Origin: Drosophila miranda
Taxonomy: Eukaryota > Arthropoda > Insecta > Diptera > Drosophilidae
NCBI RefSeq assembly: GCF_003369915.1
Contig: NW_022881614.1
Span: forward strand, 4,175,001-4,239,000
Direction: 5' to 3'
DNA: 64,000 bases
A program made the translations under genes and the position numbers. Positions 1-12,412 of the stretch are shown here, piece by piece (the first letter of the stretch is position 1; each line of letters opens with the position of its first letter). A model generated the notes under the pieces. The model was not told the origin of the DNA. It did not search any database and saw nothing but the letters and a program-made list of their open reading frames with translations.

Positions 1-199
1 TACATGAGTTGATGGAAATGCTGTAAAAAACATATTTAATATCACTTCAATGAACAATTGTTAAAAACATAACATAGGGTTTTTTTTCTGAAATGTTTAG
101 CTTTATTTTCGATATCTTCAAGTAAAAACAGCTTCTTTTCCTGTTGAAAAATTGGCAGCACTGGTCCGCGGTCACATGCACGTTACCACTGACCCGTGA

Positions 200-245
200 C
201 TAAAGTTTATAAAAGGTACGAAAAATATCTCGTTGGAGTTCAGTG
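200..245 (+). promoter_or_regulatory. Vha16-1: Vha16-1 core promoter (TATA and initiator)
   Basis: A TATA box (TATAAAAG, 208-215) lies about 33 nt upstream of an initiator-like TCAGTG at 240-245, the spacing expected for a Drosophila RNA polymerase II promoter. The start site is inferred near A242. The DNA upstream (1-200) shows no gene. Confidence 0.6.
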
Positions 246-338
246 CTGTTATCCGCTTTTAGTCGCCAAGCAGCCAGCAGCAACCAGAAGAGGCCAGCCC
301 CAGAGCAGCACATTGCTTTTAATTAGATTTCTAATCAC
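242..338 (+). other. Vha16-1: Vha16-1 non-coding first exon (5' UTR)
   Basis: The exon is inferred from the promoter to a strong donor (CAC|GTGAGT) at 339. The matching acceptor follows a pyrimidine tract (CTCTTTTCATTTGTAG) and ends at 1107, so the ATG exon begins at 1108. The 769-bp intron between them (339-1107) holds only GT/CA-rich simple sequence and short spurious ORFs. Confidence 0.5.
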
Positions 339-1133
339 GTGAGTGTGAACAAATAAAACAAACGACGACCAGAGGGTCATATGAGGTCCAATACAAAAAA
401 AAAAGTTCCTCTAATCTGCATTGCTCCTGCGACAGTGGTTTCGAGTTTTTACAAGCTTTTGTACAAACTGCCACATGCACATACACACACAAGCATCATG
501 AGAAAACGGCAGAGATCGTGTATGTGTGTGTGTGAGTTTTCGCCGAGATCGCAAAATGAAAACGAAAAAAGGATAAGACAATATTAAACAATATGAAAAA
601 CGCGAAAGTATTAAGTTTTTTCAACAAAAGCAGACTTAAGGAACTTCCATGTGCCTTTGGCTTTGCCTGTTCCTCTCTGTGCGTGTGTGTGTGTGTGTGT
701 TATGTGTGTGCGTTCGTGTATTTTTCCAGTCCATTCCCAATTGAACTTACTTCTTGTCATGCGCTCACGCTCTCACTCACACAGGCACATGACATGACAC
801 ACACGCACTCAACTCGCGATAAAATTCAATAATCGGACGAGTCTCGTCTCGTCTTCATAGTCTCGTTTCATTTTGCGGTCTGCGAGCTCACTCACAAGCA
901 TTGTGGTTCGCAGAGCAGCGTAAAGAAATTGTTTACATATACAGCACATATATTGTATATATAATATAAATACTTTGTTTCGACTCAAAGCATCGCATAC
1001 AACCTACATATAAAGAACGCGCATAACATTTAGCCGTGCAAAACGCCGAAAGAAAACAAAGTGCAATCAGCAGCGAAACGAAATAAAATCTCTCTTTTCA
1101 TTTGTAGCCTAAAAAAACACAAAACAAAGCAAA

Positions 1134-4100
1134 ATGTCTTCGGAAGTGACCAGCGACAACCCCATCTATGGCCCCTTCTTCGGTGTTATGGGCGCAGCCT
1201 CCGCCATCATCTTTTCGGGTAAGTGTGATCCACTAAAATTAAACATCCTCCTGGTCCGAAAAAAAAATCGAACATTTCGTATGGCGTAAAAGGTGGATAA
1301 AGAAGAGTAGGAGAAGCAGGGAGCACCAGTAGCTGAGAAAACCAATGCGTGTGTGTGTACCGCGAAATAGCTGCAAGTGTGTAGAACCAAGAATACAGAT
1401 AGATGTCGTACGCACACAAAGAAGCGTTCCACGCGTTAGTATGCGCGTGACTGGCAGAAAATGTACCATGTTTTAGCCAGAAAAGTTAGTTTCTCCACAA
1501 AGGAAACAAAACACCACGCAGGTTGTATTCATTTTTCATTGAAATTTGGCAGCTTGTAATAACGTTTTATTCGCAGTAGCCAAATTAGAAATTTCGCCTT
1601 TTTGAACATGCTAAAAACGGCATTACTCACACGTCGACACAACCACACACACAAATTCATAATGGAGAGCAACTATTCTCTCTCCTCTCGCTCGCTGCGC
1701 ACTCTCTCGCATTTGGCATTGGATGCATATGTGTTTGTGTGTGTGTGTGTAAGAGTTACTGTTTTTTGTGAAGTTTATGAATCTCGCTTTCCTTTTCACA
1801 CAACAGTCACAAGACCAGAACGACAGTGTTGCCATACTTAAGTATTTTCCCCCTCCATTTATTGGTTAGAGTAACATAATAATGATTGATGCAAAATATG
1901 GAGCCTCCAATGGCGGGGAAACCCTCTTTGAGGCAAAATTGGAGCACGTGTCACAATCACACTGACATTGTAATGCACTTAATTCCTCCCCCTTAGCCGA
2001 CAAATGTTTGCCTCCTTTCCTTGTAATGTCCACAAACTTGTAGATCTTTTGTTCTCCCCTTGCCACCCTTTCGGTAATCACATGCCAAAATCACTGAATG
2101 CATGATCAATCGAATACCTGTAGACATCACATGCTCTAGGGTATGATCGTTTTTTCGGGCTTATCAGAGACCATTCATTCTGTATTTACCTTACTGATAA
2201 GTGGCATATTTAAAAATTGACTTGGCTGATAAGATAGCAAGTGCTCAAGCGATGTGATGTGGAAGTGGATGTGTGTCGCAAGGCATCATATGAAAAGAGT
2301 AGCTGCAAAGTAGCACGCGCTTAGCCGGTAAGAAGAGGGTGGCCACGACCCCACCCCCCCTTTCCGCCCAATATAGCAATGGTTTTTCACAAATCAACTC
2401 ATTTGTGACGCAATTCTTATGTCATGCGTCGGAAACTTGTCTTGTGATTTGCACCTTTCCCCAGCTCCTGCCGTTCTGTGGGGTGGTGGTAATCAAGAAG
2501 AAGGTTGCCTTTCCCAAATGTTTGCTGGCCTATTATCATCGTAGGTCCGTAGATACGCTGTAGATACATACGTGCCCCGGCAACACAGATATCATCACTC
2601 GCATCCAAAGAGCTTATGTAATTAAGTCAATAGCATAAATCAATTTTAAGCTTTTGTTCAACGATAATTTCACCGGTCTGGCAACGCCAACTTTCGGCAC
2701 GATCACATGAGCTAGAATTCCAGTTGCTCCTCTCTCTCTCTCTCCTACACCCCTCTTCTCTCCAGCTAGCTCTCAACTGCAGTTAACTTTTTCAGCTGAC
2801 TGACTCATTGCCGATTTCGAAGGGAGCGAACAATGGGCGTTGCTTTCCGCTTTCGCTTATCAGAAACTGAGGCGCTAGATGATGTGAATATTCTACAAAC
2901 TCCATCCTCTCCTCTGTGCTTCGGGTCCAGAAATACACCGAGTGACACGAAAATCCTTCACACAATGACACAGCACACACAGCTACACACTCCTACGCTC
3001 AGCCGTAGTCCCGCAGGGCTCCGTTTTGGGACCTCTGCTCTGGAACGCCATGTACGACGGGGCGGTGGGACCGCGATCGAATCGAATCGTCGTGACGTCT
3101 CAGATGCTCTACGCCGCACCGGTGTGGGCAGAAGCCGCAAAGGTGAGGAGCTACATGCGAGGAGTTGAGGCAACGTACAGACTGTGCGCCATTAGGATCG
3201 CGTGCTCGTTCCGGACCATCTCAGACGAAGCCGCGTTAGTCATTGCCGGGCAAGTTCCGCTCAGGGAGCTGATAAGGGAGAGGAAGGAGATCCATGATGC
3301 CATGACGGACAGTGCAGCCGAGGTACGCTCCAAAGCAGAAATTAAGGACGCCGCCAGAAGGACCAGCATAGACAGATGGCAGACTCGATGGGACCACTCA
3401 CCCAAAGGCCGATGGACCCACACCCTCATCCCAAGCATAGCATGCTGGGTTGAAAGGAAGCACGGCCAGGTGGATTTCTACCTTACCCAGGCACTGAGCG
3501 GACATGGCTGCTTCCGCGGCTACCTCAAGCGCTTCGGCCACGAGACAGAGGACTGACTGGTGCCCCGAGTGTGGCACAGGCATAGAGGAGGACGCTCGCC
3601 ACGTCCTCTTCGACTGCCACAGGTTTGACCTCGAGCGTCAGACATTGGAGACAGCAGCAGGGTCTAGGGTCAGCACCGAGACTCTGGTGCCGCTGATGCT
3701 GGCAGACCCGAAGGTGTGGGAAGCGGCCGCGGAGTTCGCCTCTAGCGTGATGCGAAAGCTTAGGTCCTTGGAGAGAAGGCGGAAGGAGCAGACGGAGTAG
3801 GTGTCCACGCCACTGCGAAGCAATGCTTTGCTCTTGTCCGTTAAATTAAGTTAAATATAAATTGTACAGTATATATTATAGAGCAAATAAATAAGTATAT
3901 GAATATAAAAAAAAAAAAAAAAAAAACTCCTACGCCCGCCTGCGCAATCGCAGTGCCCGAAATAGTAGTAGATATACAGTATACACAGAACAGTAGTAAG
4001 CAGAGGCGGCCGCTTGTGGGTGGGAAGTAAATTATGTAAAAAATGATATCCTAATACATCATTTGCAGCTGCACGTGACGAAACATGTATTTAATTTCTA

Positions 4101-7100
4101 TAAACCTGTCTTTTTACATACATATGTACATATAATATTTATTACATGCACCTTTATATGTGTGTTTGTGTGGGAACGAAAGCAAAACGTGGCAAAAAAA
4201 CAGAGGCCGATGTGTGCCTGTGTGAGCGCATGTCTTTCTCTATTGCATTTAATTTAATCATTTTAATCTGGCCCAGCCCCAGAGAATTCCATGCAACACC
4301 CTGTGTTAAGTATATCAAGAAATTAGCTCTACATTTATCTTATCTCTTTATTATCCCTTACTAGTTCTTGTCGCACCGAAGATTATCAGAAAAAATAGCT
4401 TTAGGACAGAGAATGACAGACGGAAAGACAGACGGACACCTGCAAAGGTAATTTGTTCATGCTTTTGTCTAGCATGTTGGTGCATTCCTCTGGCCTCTGG
4501 CACTGGCCCTGTCACTGGATCTGTCTCTGCCTTTGACTTTAACTTGTCTACAACAAAATGGCACTTGTTTCTCCCGACTCTCATCGGTTCTGGCTCTCCC
4601 TCCTCTTATTCGGCTCCCTTGCTGTTCGTTCACTCAACTGTGACGCCTTCAATTTGTTTTTGTTTTATTCGTTTTTCACTTGATGCTTGCTCTCTCTCTT
4701 TCTCTCTTTTCTCTACTATTTCGCCCATTTTTATAATTATGTATCTCTAAATTTGTGGGCAGTTCTTGTTGATTCTTGTTCTTTTGTTCTTATTCCTCTT
4801 CCCCTTCCTTTTACTCCCAATTCTTTGTATTTCTCGACGCCCACAGTATCGTCTGCGATACCGTCTGTCGCTTGATAAATGCTATATGCACACGTATGCG
4901 AATATGTGCATGAATGTACATGTGTGTTTGTGGATGTATGAATAATTGAAATTCATATCAGTAGCAGTAGCTTTTAGCTCTTAACAAACAAATATGTAAG
5001 TCAATGCCATTCCAACTTTTTGAATTATTTGCTGATTTAAATGCGGCATGGCATCGATACACAGCAGTGCGTCAATGCCACCCGCAGGCGAGCGATAATA
5101 TTGGTTAAAGTGTGTGTGTACACACTGGGCCACATAACAGTTGAGGCTGCGCTCTTTGCACAGTCGGAACTCGAAACATTGCTCCAGATGGACAAATAGA
5201 AAATAGGAAAAAGTGAATCAATTGATTCATTGTAAATCTCGATGTCAACTTTTATTTTTATATAACCCAAATAATTCTACAATGAATTTTGTCTTTATTA
5301 ATTGCAATTGAACGTAATGCGGGGCCGAACAACGCACATTTAGATTTGCTCGTACAGAATAGACCAGTTTCATTTCTGTGTGCGTGTGCGTGTTCGTGTT
5401 CGTGTTAAACGCCCCGACCTTATGAATATTCGAAATAAAATGGTTTATTCAAGTTCATTCTGGTTTCTATTACCATACTCGACCATTTTCCTGCTCGGTG
5501 ACGTAGTTGGCAACAATCGAAGGACTGGAAATGTTTCCCAGTCTTCTTCATAAGAATTTCCCGTTGATTCAGTAGCAAAAACTTGCTCTGGGACGGAAAA
5601 TAAGTTAATTAACATGAAATCACATGACTACGATGAGTAGGGCCCGCTACTGTAGCTCGTGCTCCTCTCCCGCTCAGATATTGTTTGCGTTCGCACTGAA
5701 TACACTACACCCATAATAAACGAGTATACCAGTGTTTAGCAAACCATTATTGCGATTGTATGTGTGTGTTTTAATTCGATTTATTAGCTCTCACTCTCAG
5801 ACACACACACACGTTGGCAAATACCATTGACCGCCATTCGAAACTGGTTTTATACTTCAATTAATGCTTTGAAATACATCGAATCGCTCCCCCATGAGAC
5901 TTACCTGATCATTGGCACGGCACTCTCTCGCCGCTCATGTCCCGCTCTCCACTTCCCTTGTCTAAACTTTAGCTTGGCCTTATCAAAATTTGCCTGACTT
6001 TCGGAATTTGACAGCTAGAGAGCGAAAAAACCGCAGAGCGCGAGTGGCAACAACAATTATGCTCCAAGGGAGAGCGGAATGTACATGTCTCGTCACTGAC
6101 AAAACCGAAAAAGACCACGAAGACACGGTCTCTCACTGAGCAGAACACTTTTTGTCTCTTCGCTTGTGTTATGTGTTTCGGGGTTTCGGGTGAGCCCGAC
6201 ACACGATCGTGTCTCACAATAACAACTTAGAAAGACACTTTGGTCAAGCGCTCACAGCAAAAGTGTCTTTAGATGAGCAGAACCAAAAAAGTGTCTGAGT
6301 AAAGTGTTTTTAGTTTTTTTTTCGTGTATATGTTTATTTATTCATGTTTTCCGCATCTTTTGGGCTATTGTATTGTAATATGTACATACATATATTTATT
6401 TGCAAAATTGGCAAACGAACATTTTCGTTTTGCTTTTCACGATTCATTTTAAGCTCCAATAGTCAAACCGTATGGAATTCACAAAAATTGATAGTTGCCA
6501 TAAGCATCACACGTACAAGCACGCATACATTCGCAAAAGACACTTTGTTCGTTCACTCGCGACAAGATGCTCAGTGAAAAACAGGAACAAAAGAGAAGTG
6601 AACAAATCGGTCTTTGCTTGAGCGAAGAGCGAGTTGAGCAAAAACAGATTTGATCGGGTCTTTTCAGTCCATTTTCTCAATGTGTCCGTCAATGAGAGGT
6701 TTTTATCAGACACGCCGAAAGTGTCAACAGTTATTTGCGAGCTATGGTTATAAACGATCATGTGACTGCTAACTGTTACGTTTCGCGATCAGAATTGCTC
6801 AAATGAAACAATGGCCATTACATTTTTGGGCAATGCTAAAATGTTGCTAGAAAGAGTGAAGTTACTTATGTACATAAGATAGATAGGTAGATTGCCACAC
6901 CGTTTGTCTAGGAATAACCAGTGTTAGCTTTGCGATTGGGAGAAAATTTCATCTGATCAACTTTAGACTAATGCTACTATTCCTCTTTATTCTTACAGCT
7001 CTCGGAGCTGCTTATGGCACTGCGAAGTCTGGTACCGGTATTGCTGCCATGTCGGTGATGCGTCCTGAACTGATCATGAAATCCATCATTCCTGTCGTCA

Positions 7101-7465
7101 TGGCGGGTATCATTGCCATCTACGGCCTGGTCGTGGCTGTGCTGATTGCCGGCGCGCTGGATGAGCCCTCAAAGTACACACTGTTTAGGTAAATATTCAG
7201 TAGCAATATGCTTCAGCTCCTCAGACTTCTAACTATTCCAAACTTTTGGCTATCCAACAGAGGTTTTATACACTTGGGTGCCGGTCTGTCGGTGGGCTTC
7301 TCCGGCCTGGCAGCTGGCTTTGCAATTGGCATCGTGGGAGATGCCGGTGTCCGTGGCACAGCACAGCAGCCCAGATTGTTCGTCGGCATGATCCTGATTC
7401 TCATCTTCGCCGAAGTGTTGGGTCTCTACGGTCTTATCGTGGCCATCTACCTGTACACGAAATAA
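1134..7465 (+). CDS. Vha16-1: V-type ATPase 16-kDa proteolipid subunit c, three coding exons
   Basis: Coding exons are 1134-1218, 6999-7188 and 7261-7465. They join in frame to 159 codons plus TAA, the usual length of this subunit. The product is the membrane rotor (c-ring) subunit of the vacuolar H+-ATPase, which moves protons in endolysosomal and plasma membranes. The protein begins [16 protein letters not shown] and has four hydrophobic helices in two halves, each with Gly/Ala-rich packing. The last helix carries the proton-binding Glu in [11 protein letters not shown]. Introns are GTAAGT...CTTACAG (1219-6998) and GTAAAT...CCAACAG (7189-7260). The start follows AAA and is the only ATG that fits. 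No break is seen, so the gene looks functional. The large second intron contains a LINE insertion. The closest alternatives are the Vha16 paralogues; the N-terminus and the position next to jing favour Vha16-1. Confidence 0.95.
1219..6998 (+). other. Large Vha16-1 intron with LINE insertion
   Basis: This 5.8-kb intron separates codon 29 from the rest of the gene. Apart from the LINE fragment at 2999-3925 it has CT-rich tracts (about 2729-2760, GAGA-factor-like), short CA/GT runs and AT-rich DNA. I see no further gene, and the ORFs inside are short and without family resemblance. Confidence 0.8.
2989..3935 (+). mobile_element. 5'-truncated R1-like non-LTR retrotransposon with target duplication
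   Basis: The 927-bp insert (2999-3925) is bounded by a 10-bp direct repeat, ACTCCTACGC, at 2989-2998 and 3926-3935, and ends in a poly-A run (3908-3925). It encodes only the C-terminal part of an ORF2 polyprotein: the thumb/connection region after the RT core (motif [10 protein letters not shown]), the [11 protein letters not shown] and [16 protein letters not shown] blocks, and a Cys-His motif [11 protein letters not shown]. The reading frame shifts near 3545, so it is not functional. These blocks match R1-clade ORF2 proteins as I know them. The strand places it in the same orientation as Vha16-1, within its intron. Confidence 0.85.
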
Positions 7466-8405
7466 ATCAATCAATTCAACCACACAACAACAGCAAATAG
7501 ACAACAGCCCCAGCAGTCTGCGCGGCAATACCAGCAGCCGCGGAAGAATCGGATCAGGTAACATCAATCGTAACATCAGTCCGAGAGCATAGCGCTTGCG
7601 GTGGCAGTTTCGGCGGCGTCCGTTTGTACATATATAGAAACACAGATTCAACGGAGAAGAGAAGAATAAAGTTCGTCGCCCGAGGATTGCAAGGGTACCG
7701 CCGCGTGTTGCACCGCCGGACAGTGCCTGTTCGATCCACTTTGGGTTGCTGGCGTCTGGTTTAGCTTAGTTATTTTCCGTTCAAATTCAACCTTTAACAA
7801 GGAAAACAAACAATCTGCAGTTAAGTTCGTAAAGTTGTAATAATTATGAGTTTTGCTATATCAAGAAATTCTCCTCTTTTTATCTTATTATTTTGCGCTC
7901 CACATTTGTGTGCTCTTTGTTATTTGTTTTTTCCATTATTATTATTAAATAATGTTTAGCGTATATGTAAAGTTCGTTAAAAAAAGAAAAACTGTAAAGA
8001 GTCAACCAACAATTGTCAAAACAAACTTGTACATTTGTAGGCGGCTTGCGGCATGTGTCACATGGCACGTGGCCAAGCGGCCGCACCAGATGAACAAATT
8101 TAGCGAAAGGGCCCCGAAAACAACCAACAAACAAGCAACAACATCCGCTTCCGCTGCTCCGCTGCAACAAAACTCGATCTGACCGTCCGATGAACCTTCC
8201 GCCTGTTTGGGCGCACCTGCTTGCCTCTTGTGGCAGCAGATTGGAACCTCATAACAGTTGGGTGGTCCAGCAGATGGGTCCGGTCCTAAAGTATGAGGAG
8301 TGGTTCTGTTGCGGCTGGACAGCGGTAATACTTGGCAATACTTCAACAAAGGTCAACTGCAACCAACTACAACTACATGCAATCATTCACACACACACAC
8401 ACACA

Positions 8406-8450
<45 letters not shown>

Positions 8451-9850
8451 ACATGCAACCAACCACCACACACACACACACATACAAAAAACAAACAAAA
8501 ACGTAACTAAGTCCTATGTTTATTTTTAATTATTGTTCAATTCTAAGAATAATACATTAAAAATTAATAATAATAAATTATATATATATATATAATTATG
8601 ATTTTTTGTGATAAGAGACGGTAATACAACAATTACGGTATTGATATACAAAATATATACAGAATATATATATAGAAATGAGAAGAGGTCAAGAAATCAT
8701 TAAACTTATACATATTAACATGAGAAGTTGTTATAAAAACGTACGAAAAAAGGAAGACAACAACCAACCAACACACACTTTTTCCGCTGTTATTGCATAG
8801 TAAAGAAATATAATTATATATATCAAATATATATTATGTATAAAATATTAACGAGAAATTGTAGTAGCAAAATTATAAACCAACCAGCAAACAAACAAAC
8901 AAAAGTCGTGCAAGCAAAACCCAGAAAAGGCGTAGACGGCGGTTGCAGATGAAACCCTCATCCAACAGTCAGAACAACCGAACATCCAATCATCCAAAAC
9001 TCAAGTCTACGAGAAAATCCAACAAAAAAAATTGTAAAATCCTAAAAATTAGAAGCTATGTGAGCCACACATAAATTAAATGAAAATCTATCGACAGCAA
9101 GACCATCAAGCGATCCGATCGATTTGTATATGGCATGCGGCAAGCACCAACAATAATTTGTTGAGGGAGAGGCGTCACAGGCGGCTCGAGCGCCATTCCC
9201 GAGGAGGCGACATCCTCCTCTGCCCGTCGGTCGCCGATGCATTCAAGATGCTGAGAATGTGGAGGCGTCCGACCTGTGCGGAGGCGTCACCTTCCCGGGG
9301 CGGTGGTCATTCCGACTGCGCCTGCCTCCCGCCCCCACAATAATGCAAAACCAACAACAAAATATGCACAAAAAGACAAAAGCAACAACACACACCTCAA
9401 GATCTACACAATTAGCATTTGTATATAAGAATGTTTCGTACCGATCCATTCCCAGCTCCTCCGCTGCTCCCCAAAGCTATAGCGCCCGCGTCGTGTTCAC
9501 TTTGTGGAGTGGTGACGGAGGTTGCTTGATTTGGAGCAGGTGCGACAATTCGAAGAAACCCATATAGAACCCAATTGTTATACGAGCAAATCCTGTGTGG
9601 AATCCTTTTATATGTATTTTGTTAGATTTATGCGATCAAATTGTGTCACGAGCTATTATTGTTATTTGTGCGTATGTGTTCCCCCGTATTCCCACTCTGT
9701 ATACACCCGAACGCCATACCTACCCATATGTAACCCATATGCAATCGAAGATTAGGTTTTAGAAACTGTAACTGTGTATTCGAAACAACATCCGAAGCAA
9801 GCAAAAAACCAACAACAGACATTATATGAAATAAATTGTAATTTCAAATT
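7466..9850 (+). other. Vha16-1: Vha16-1 3' UTR (long form)
   Basis: No gene is found between the Vha16-1 stop and the foldback array. Poly-A signals AATAAA occur at 7665-7670 (proximal) and 9830-9835 (distal), which suggests short and long 3' UTRs. The interval contains CAA-rich sequence, the CA microsatellite and AT-rich tracts. The extent of the long form is inferred. Confidence 0.4.
8388..8449. repeat. (CA)n microsatellite
   Basis: Nearly pure CA dinucleotide repeat of about 60 bp with one TA interruption. A shorter CA run follows at about 8466-8482. Confidence 0.95.
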
Positions 9851-9934
9851 TCCAAAAAAAACTATGTGTTTTGTAAGAGCATTTTTCAGCTCAACAGTCT
9901 GAAAGATTCGTTACGAGCGCAAATCTGCATTGGG

Positions 9935-10865
9935 CTCATGCCGATCCTTGATAGGGTCCCCATTGAGGATCAGGAAAAAAATATATATATGGCTGGAGAA
10001 AATATCCTCAATCATTGATCCTTGATAAGGACTCCAAAAAATCAAGAAAATTTTTCCTATCACAGGAAGCCATCCCACGCCTTGATCGGTCCACAAATAG
10101 CTGAGAAAACTAAATATGTATACTGGGGATGCTGGATACTGGTCCACAGATCAAGGATATTTTTCTGATCTCAGGAAGCCATATCACGCCCGGATCGGCC
10201 CATAAATAACGGAGAAAACAAGAAAACAAATCTGGCCTGTTGCGGCCGCTTAAATGGCAGAAAACGAGAATTTTCTATCTGTGGTACCAGGCCAACAGAA
10301 GTCAGCAGAAAGTACCTGGTTTTTTATTTGAAAATTTTTCGGGACCCCAAAAGTATGCAAAATTTTTTTCATTCTTTAAAGTTGCTTTCTGCTGATTTCT
10401 GTTCGCCTGGTAGCCCAGATCCGAAAACCGAAAAATCTCGGTTTGAGCGGCATCAAATTGAGGGTGGTTTCTCGTCCGATCGGGGCGTGCGACGGTTTCT
10501 TGTGATCGCAAGAAAATCCTTGATTTGATGGAGTCCTTGTCGAGGATCGGGGATATTTTCTCCGGTCATATCCTTATGTGTGGGACGATCTGGGCGAACG
10601 ACGGCTTCCCGTGATCGGAAAAATATTCTTAATCCATGAATAAGGACTTCGATCCCTATCCATACATATGTAGTTTTCTCGGCTGTTTGTGGTCCGATCT
10701 GGGCGTTCTAAGGTTTCCTGTGATCGGAGGAACCCCCATGATTTGACGAATTATTTATTAAGGAATAATGATCAAGGATTATCCACTTATCCATTTCTTG
10801 TCCGATCAGGATATTTTATGTCACCTTGTGATCGTGCGAGCATCGCCGATCGTTTGGAGACAACT
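9935..10865. repeat. Foldback-like inverted array of ~112-bp degenerate units
   Basis: The left arm carries two tandem degenerate units (about 10048-10108 and 10161-10220, spacing ~112 bp), each with a GGAAGCCAT...CACGCC...GATCGG...GAGAAAAC series. The right arm carries the same series reverse-complemented (about 10450, 10557, 10673 and 10790, spacing ~107-117 bp). At the centre, TACCAGGCCAACAGAAGTCA (from 10282) faces its near-perfect complement ending at 10411, so the symmetry axis is near 10346. No ORF of note is present. The structure resembles Foldback/Galileo-type long inverted repeats, but the family is not recognised. Confidence 0.7.
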
Positions 10866-10876
10866 AGGATATTGCC

Positions 10877-11015
10877 TGTTGCGTGACCTTCCATCCATGG
10901 CCAACCTTGAATTAGATCGAGCGTATCAAGTTTTTCGCCCCGCCAAATAAATAATTTAAATTACAACCACCCAAAGTTTTCGGTAATTGATTAGAAAAAC
11001 TTTTATAATTTTTCA
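10877..11015 (+). repeat. 5' LTR of BEL copy A, internally deleted
   Basis: The LTR keeps both ends (TGTTGCGTGACC and TAATTTTTCA) but is only 139 bp, against 311 bp for the 3' LTR. About 172 bp are missing at a junction with the short microhomology GCCA (catGGCCA|ACCTTG). The primer-binding site follows directly. Confidence 0.88.
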
Positions 11016-11033
11016 TGGCGCCCCCGGGTGGAC
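11016..11033 (+). other. Primer-binding site of BEL copy A
   Basis: TGGCGCCCCCGGGTGGAC directly follows the CA end of the 5' LTR, the normal place for tRNA priming of minus-strand synthesis. The TGG matches a tRNA CCA end. The tRNA species was not identified. Confidence 0.7.
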
Positions 11034-11387
11034 TGTAAAGTGAATTATAGGCAACAACAATAAGTGACAGTGACACAAGAAATTGCAGTATACATATGCA
11101 AACATATTCGTTGCCCGCGTCGTGTGTGTGTGCAATCGGCAATCAATTTGTAAAATATCATCGCGTCGGTCGCGCCAACAATAATTTTTGTGCAAATTCT
11201 GCTACCGCCGAGGGATGCCCTGCGATAAAGACAGGAAAGTAGCAGTTGGATTCAAAGATCCAAAAGAGGAATCAGAGGTATTTGTGCAGAAAATTGAAGG
11301 CTGATCAAAAGACATTCAGATCTCTCTTTGAGGTGTCTTGTGCTGAAAACATTGCACATCGCCTTCAATTCTAGGCACAGACGTATG

Positions 11388-12412
11388 ATGTCTTTGGAGC
11401 GGCACAGTGGGACCTTTGACCGTCTCAGCTTGCTAAATTAGTTAGTGAATATGAGTTCAATAAATATTTGCACACTGAAAAAATGTTAAACTTTGAGTGC
11501 TTATATCTCCTAAACTAAAACTATCTTGAAAATTCGATTGGAAAATTCTCTATTAGATGCGTACATTAAATTTATCTAAAGCACTCATTCAATTTTTTTT
11601 ACTTTTTTGGCTGAGTCCCCACTGTGCCGCGCAAAAGACATCAGCGACCACGCTGCCCTACGGTTTCGGCACGCAGCACTGACATGCTTTCAGTGCGCTT
11701 GTGTGTGAAGCTAAAAGCCGTATATGCTGCGGGCGAAACCGGTTTATGGCCGTGCCGACCTAGGACATACACACCATGATGCAATTATACAAGGTGGTAT
11801 CGTCGGCAAAAGTTAGTCCCTTAACGTATGTATGTACATATGTTGATGTTGATTAACCCTTAACAGGCCCGTGGGTTTTAAAATTTTAAAATAAAATGAT
11901 TTTACTGATATATTAATATTTAAATTTTATGCAGCCATTAATAATTTTTCTTCAACATTTTTAGTTATATTAAAATGTTCTTTTACATAATATATAAAGA
12001 TGACTTCTAATTCTGTGGTATTTTTTTTATATGCTTTTTATAATTTTGTTGTTGTCGGGACATAAGGGTTAAGAATATATAAAAAAATTCGTCCGTGAAC
12101 AACCTTCATCATCAACAAGCAAGCATGCACTGACGATAAGGGACAACACGAACGAACTTCGGCTCCCGAGGAGACCACCTTGTATAATTGCATCATGATA
12201 CACACATATACACAACTACAAGCATATTTCTGGGTTGGCTCGAGCTCGTGCTGACCGAGGCATTGACGAAGCCGAGTAGCACTTCGGAGGCGAAGGTAGC
12301 GTAAAAGAGAATTGAAGTACTAGCCCCGCGCGCCCGTACCATGAAGCGTCAAACGAAAATTGAAAAAGCATTTGTTCCTCATGCGACATCTTGGTATTGT
12401 ATAGTCTTTGGT
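11388..12412 (+). mobile_element. Fragment of long-inverted-repeat element (same family as 27619-28344)
   Basis: This segment in the BEL leader matches the element at 27619-28344 in reverse orientation. Shared parts are the CGGCACAGTGGG inverted pair (near 11400 and 11621), the AT-rich middle, the GAGTAGCAYTTCGGAGGCGA block and the terminal CAAACGAAAATTG...GTATAGTCTTTGGT end (to 12412). The opposite end with ACCAAAGAC is absent, so homology starts near 11388. A P-like element interrupts it. It encodes nothing. Confidence 0.75.
11767..12205. mobile_element. Non-autonomous P-like DNA transposon with 8-bp target duplication
   Basis: A 423-bp element (11775-12197) has ~31-bp terminal inverted repeats beginning CATGATGCAATTATACAAGG, with two mismatches between ends. 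It is flanked by perfect 8-bp repeats ATACACAC (11767-11774 and 12198-12205). The repeat resembles the canonical P-element end (CATGATGAAATAACATAAGG as I recall it), and 8 bp is the P target length. The right subterminal part (AATTCGTCCG and CAACAAGCAAGC, minus-strand sense) also resembles the P 5' region. There is no transposase ORF, so mobility would need a P-type transposase in trans. Confidence 0.88.

Noticed and set aside
8190..8529. His/Thr-rich ORFs
   Set aside because: Translations of the CA microsatellite only.
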